Source: CAADGV01 sp040290295
GTDB lineage: Bacteria; Bacteroidota; Ignavibacteria; UBA10030; UBA6906
DNA: 64,000 bases
Reading direction: 5' to 3'
Assembly (NCBI GenBank): GCA_040290295.1
Contig: PSMW01000006.1
Span: forward strand, 62,001-126,000
Made by a program: the position numbers and the translations under genes. Below, in pieces: positions 61,619 through 64,000 of the stretch. A model generated the notes under the pieces. The model was given only the letters and a program-made list of their open reading frames with translations, did not search any database and was not told the origin of the DNA. Within the stretch, counting starts at the first letter, position 1, and each line of letters opens with the position of its first letter.

Positions 61619-63048
61619 TGGCTGAACCTCTACGCAAGGCAACGGAACCGGTGCTTTCAGCGGAAGGTCGCATCCCGCCTCAGGCTGTGGAGATCGAAGC
61701 GCAAGTGCTGGGCGCAATGCTGTTGGAACGCGAGGCGATCCCACGTGTGATCGAGGTGTTGGATGAGGATGCCTTCCACGCCGAGTATCATCGGAAGATC
61801 TTCAAAGCGATTCTCGCGATGTTCGATCGGAGCGAGCCGGTCGATATCATCACGCTCGCGGAAGAGTTGCGACGGCGCGGTGATCTCGACACGATTGGCG
61901 GTGAGACATATCTCGCCGAGTTGACGATGAAAGTCTCCTCGCCTGCCAACGCCGAGTACCATGCGAAGATTGTGTTGGAAAAGTATCTGATGCGCAGCCT
62001 CATTAGCGTTGCCTCGCAGCTTGCCGCGCGCGGCTACAACACGAGTGAGGATGCCTTCGAGTTGCTGGATGAAGCCGAACAGGCGATCTTTCAGATCTCG
62101 GAAAAGCGGTTGAAGAAAACGTTCACGCAGATGGCGAAAGCCGTGCACGACACCTTGGAGGCTCTCCAAGCTCTGCACGGAAAACACTCCGGCGTGACAG
62201 GCGTACCTACCGCCTTCCGCGATCTGGACGCGCTCACGGGCGGCTTGCAAAACTCCGACCTCATCATCATCGCCGGGAGACCGAGTTCGGGCAAAACCGC
62301 TTTTGCCCTTTCGCTTGCACGCAACGCCGCCTTACATCGCGACAAGCCGACCGCGGTCGGCATCTTCTCGCTCGAAATGTCCACGCAACAAATGGTGATG
62401 CGCCTGTTGTGTGCGGAAGCAAAAGTGGATGCCCATCTCATTCGCACGGGGCGACTGCCTGAAAACGATTGGAGGAGAGTTAGCCTCGCAGCGGGCAAGC
62501 TGGCGAAAGCCGGCATCTTTATCGACGACACGCCCAGTTTAGGAATTCTTGAGCTTCGTGCGAAAGCCCGGCGGCTCAAAGCGGAACGCAATATCGGGCT
62601 TATCGTGATCGACTACCTCCAGTTGATGCAGGGCCCGAAGAGCGCGGAAAATCGTGAGAAGGAGATATCCGCCATTTCGCGTTCGCTGAAGGCGCTGGCA
62701 AAAGAACTCGGCATTCCGGTGATCGCGCTCTCCCAATTAAGCCGCGCAGTCGAGAGTCGAACCGACAAGCGACCCATCCTGTCGGATCTCCGTGAATCGG
62801 GTGCGATCGAGCAGGATGCAGACCTCGTCTGTTTTGTTCATCGGCCCGAAATGTACGCCGATCCCGATGCGAGCGATTTCAGCGAAGTTGCCGGTCGCGC
62901 GGAAATCATCGTCGGCAAGCACCGCAACGGTCCCGTCGGCGACGTGAAGTTGACCTTCGTGCATCGCTACGCCCGATTCGAGAATCCTGCACCCGAATCC
63001 TTTGACGTTGAACCACCCCATGTTTTGGAAGATGAAGCACCCTTTTGA
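61615..63048 (+). CDS. dnaB: Replicative DNA helicase
   Basis: The product has 477 residues. The N-terminal primase-binding domain (IEAQVLGAMLLEREAIPRVI) is followed by the RecA-like motor: Walker A in IIAGRPSSGKTAFALSLA, GIFSLEMSTQQMVMRLL, Walker B in GLIVIDYLQLMQG and LRESGAIEQDADLVCFVHR. DnaB unwinds DNA at replication forks. No intein is present. It is coupled to the glycosylase gene and overlaps the next gene by 17 bases. Confidence 0.97.
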   Translation: MMAEPLRKATEPVLSAEGRIPPQAVEIEAQVLGAMLLEREAIPRVIEVLDEDAFHAEYHRKIFKAILAMFDRSEPVDIITLAEELRRRGDLDTIGGETYLAELTMKVSSPANAEYHAKIVLEKYLMRSLISVASQLAARGYNTSEDAFELLDEAEQAIFQISEKRLKKTFTQMAKAVHDTLEALQALHGKHSGVTGVPTAFRDLDALTGGLQNSDLIIIAGRPSSGKTAFALSLARNAALHRDKPTAVGIFSLEMSTQQMVMRLLCAEAKVDAHLIRTGRLPENDWRRVSLAAGKLAKAGIFIDDTPSLGILELRAKARRLKAERNIGLIVIDYLQLMQGPKSAENREKEISAISRSLKALAKELGIPVIALSQLSRAVESRTDKRPILSDLRESGAIEQDADLVCFVHRPEMYADPDASDFSEVAGRAEIIVGKHRNGPVGDVKLTFVHRYARFENPAPESFDVEPPHVLEDEAPF

Positions 63049-63937
63049 ACGTACTCGCTTCGTCCCGACGTCTCGGCGCACGTTTCTCAAGTATAGCCTT
63101 CTTGCTGCCGGGGCGGCCATCGCTCCCCGCAGCTTGTTCACGGGCGATGAGTGGAACGATCACCGCGAGGTGTTGAAGCAAAAGTTCAACCTTGCGCGCG
63201 CCGAAGGGCTTTCCTCGAAACCCATCGGCGATGTTGTTGCTGCCGTTGGTGTTTCGTTTCTCGAAGCGCCGTACAAGGCATACACACTGGAAGCCCCAGG
63301 TCCTGAACACCTCATCGTCAACTTGAAGGAATTCGACTGCGTGACGTTCGTGGAAAGCACGCTCGCCATTGCCCGGTGCATCACGCTCGGTCGGTTTACC
63401 TTCGACGAGTTCGCGCGTCAATTGCGCCTGATCCGCTATCGTGCCGGAGTGATCGATGGGTATCCCAGCCGTCTGCACTACTTCTCCGATTGGATCGACG
63501 ATAACGAAAAGAAAAAGATCGTCAAGAACATGGCGCCTGCTCTCGAAGGTGTTCCGCTGGAGAAAACGATCAACTTCATGTCCACCCACCGATCGGCGTA
63601 TCGGCAGTTGAAGAGCAAAGCCGTGTTCAGTGCCATTCGCAGAACGGAGGAGCAGCTCAACCAGCGGAAGCATTTCTATCTTCCCAAGGATCGTATTCAA
63701 TCCTTGCGCGAGTGGATTCACGATGGGGACATCGTCGGCATTACCACAACGATCGATGGGTTAGATGTGAGCCACACCGGCTTCGCGTATCGATTTATGG
63801 GTCTGCTTCGTTTTCTGCACGCGCCGCTTTCGGGCGGGACGATACAAATCAGCAAACGTTCGCTGGTCGATTATCTTGGTCAGGAGGAGTCGCGCACGGG
63901 CATTATGATCGCCCGGCCTTTGGAACCGTTATCCTAA
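63032..63937 (+). CDS. DUF1460 (NlpC/P60-type) amidase-like protein with Tat signal
   Basis: The product has 301 residues from ATG 63032; ATG 63020 and a TTG at 63002 are alternatives, all inside the end of dnaB. The twin-arginine signal is TSRRTFLKYSLLAAGAAIA, so the folded protein is exported. DUF1460 is an N-acetylmuramoyl-L-alanine amidase-like, NlpC/P60-type fold; the Cys-containing EFDCVTFVEST is the likely nucleophile motif, with the His in VSHTGFAYRF. It probably cleaves wall peptides in the periplasm. Confidence 0.88.
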   Translation: MKHPFERTRFVPTSRRTFLKYSLLAAGAAIAPRSLFTGDEWNDHREVLKQKFNLARAEGLSSKPIGDVVAAVGVSFLEAPYKAYTLEAPGPEHLIVNLKEFDCVTFVESTLAIARCITLGRFTFDEFARQLRLIRYRAGVIDGYPSRLHYFSDWIDDNEKKKIVKNMAPALEGVPLEKTINFMSTHRSAYRQLKSKAVFSAIRRTEEQLNQRKHFYLPKDRIQSLREWIHDGDIVGITTTIDGLDVSHTGFAYRFMGLLRFLHAPLSGGTIQISKRSLVDYLGQEESRTGIMIARPLEPLS

Positions 63938-63970
63938 TTCACGTTCATTCACATTTGTTGAGGAGGTGTT

Positions 63971-64000
63971 ATGAAACGTTTCGTGTCGCTCGTTGTGCTG
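63971..64000 (+). CDS. Start of an exported protein (partial)
   Basis: Only the first ten codons (MKRFVSLVVL) are inside the window. A strong GAGGAGG ribosome site lies upstream and the residues look like the start of a signal peptide. The gene continues past the right edge, so nothing more can be said. Confidence 0.6.
   Translation, partial: MKRFVSLVVL

Noticed and set aside
1..64000. CRISPR arrays, tRNA or rRNA genes, prophage and complete insertion sequences
   Set aside because: Looked for direct repeats with spacers, cloverleaf-like segments, integrase or transposase motifs; none seen by eye.

Overview
This window looks like a draft chromosome segment from a member of the Bacteroidota/Chlorobiota (FCB) branch, possibly an Ignavibacteria- or Kapabacteria-like lineage. 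The evidence is a carboxypeptidase-regulatory/DUF5686 outer-membrane protein, an OmpA protein with thrombospondin type 3 repeats, DUF4230, DUF1460 and DUF2085 proteins, and a recurring promoter layout of TTG, 19-20 bases, then TATCTTG/TAnnTTTG, which resembles the Bacteroidota -33/-7 promoter. The lineage is an inference from gene content. Coding density is high, genes lie on both strands, and no tRNA, rRNA, CRISPR array, phage or intact insertion sequence is visible. Two runs of N (3429-3545 and 12277-12286) each break a gene.

Layout. 1-5505: end of a glycosyltransferase, an SPFH membrane protein, endonuclease IV, a putative glycosyltransferase-like protein, purE-purK, and a YdeI-like protein. 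5627-10160: Rieske oxygenase, M14 carboxypeptidase, an ECF sigma/zinc anti-sigma pair, and a universal stress protein. 10283-14412: an HI0933-type flavoprotein and a metallo-beta-lactamase-fold hydrolase (both with an in-frame TAG where a tyrosine is expected), an SDR, a DUF309 protein and an ICMT-like methyltransferase. 14516-19858: OmpA/TSP3 protein, a DUF853 ATPase, a thioredoxin-like protein, and a homocysteine methyltransferase with a DUF4230 protein. 19904-22450: an unusual subtilase and an unrecognised partner. 22568-27746: opcA-pgl-glk coupled by ATGA overlaps to moaD, then moaE, moaA and a sulfite-oxidase-like gene that seems to lack its C-terminus, followed by about 550 bases without a gene. 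28297-35733: ychF, an NADP-binding reductase, a broken aryl-sulfotransferase gene, the DUF5686 protein, a small hypothetical protein and a CDF metal transporter. 35908-41589: membrane proteins, an esterase, a family 5 uracil-DNA glycosylase, a patatin and oligoendopeptidase F. 41773-49337: a second ECF sigma module with YbjQ, a peptide-ligase cluster (ATP-grasp; then YbdK-type ligase, M29-like aminopeptidase and a second ATP-grasp), and a third ECF sigma/anti-sigma pair. 49698-57398: a glyoxalase-fold protein with a histone-like tail, DUF1761, aminotransferase, TrmA-like methyltransferase, a trans-sulfuration enzyme, ketopantoate reductase and NFACT/RqcH. 57403-64000: a DnaA-box cluster, then yicC-gmk-rpoZ-coaBC, family 4 uracil-DNA glycosylase, dnaB, a DUF1460 amidase-like protein and the start of an exported protein.

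How the genes fit together. The housekeeping parts cover purine synthesis, the oxidative pentose phosphate entry with glucose phosphorylation, molybdenum cofactor synthesis, CoA synthesis, base-excision repair (two Fe-S uracil-DNA glycosylases and endonuclease IV), ribosome rescue/quality control and replication. The best candidates for undescribed biology are the peptide-ligase cluster at 43108-47798, whose two transcription units start from near-identical promoters, and the intracellular-looking subtilase with an N-terminal CxxC...CxxC module and a C-terminal CBM48-like domain paired with a gene of unknown family (19963-22351).
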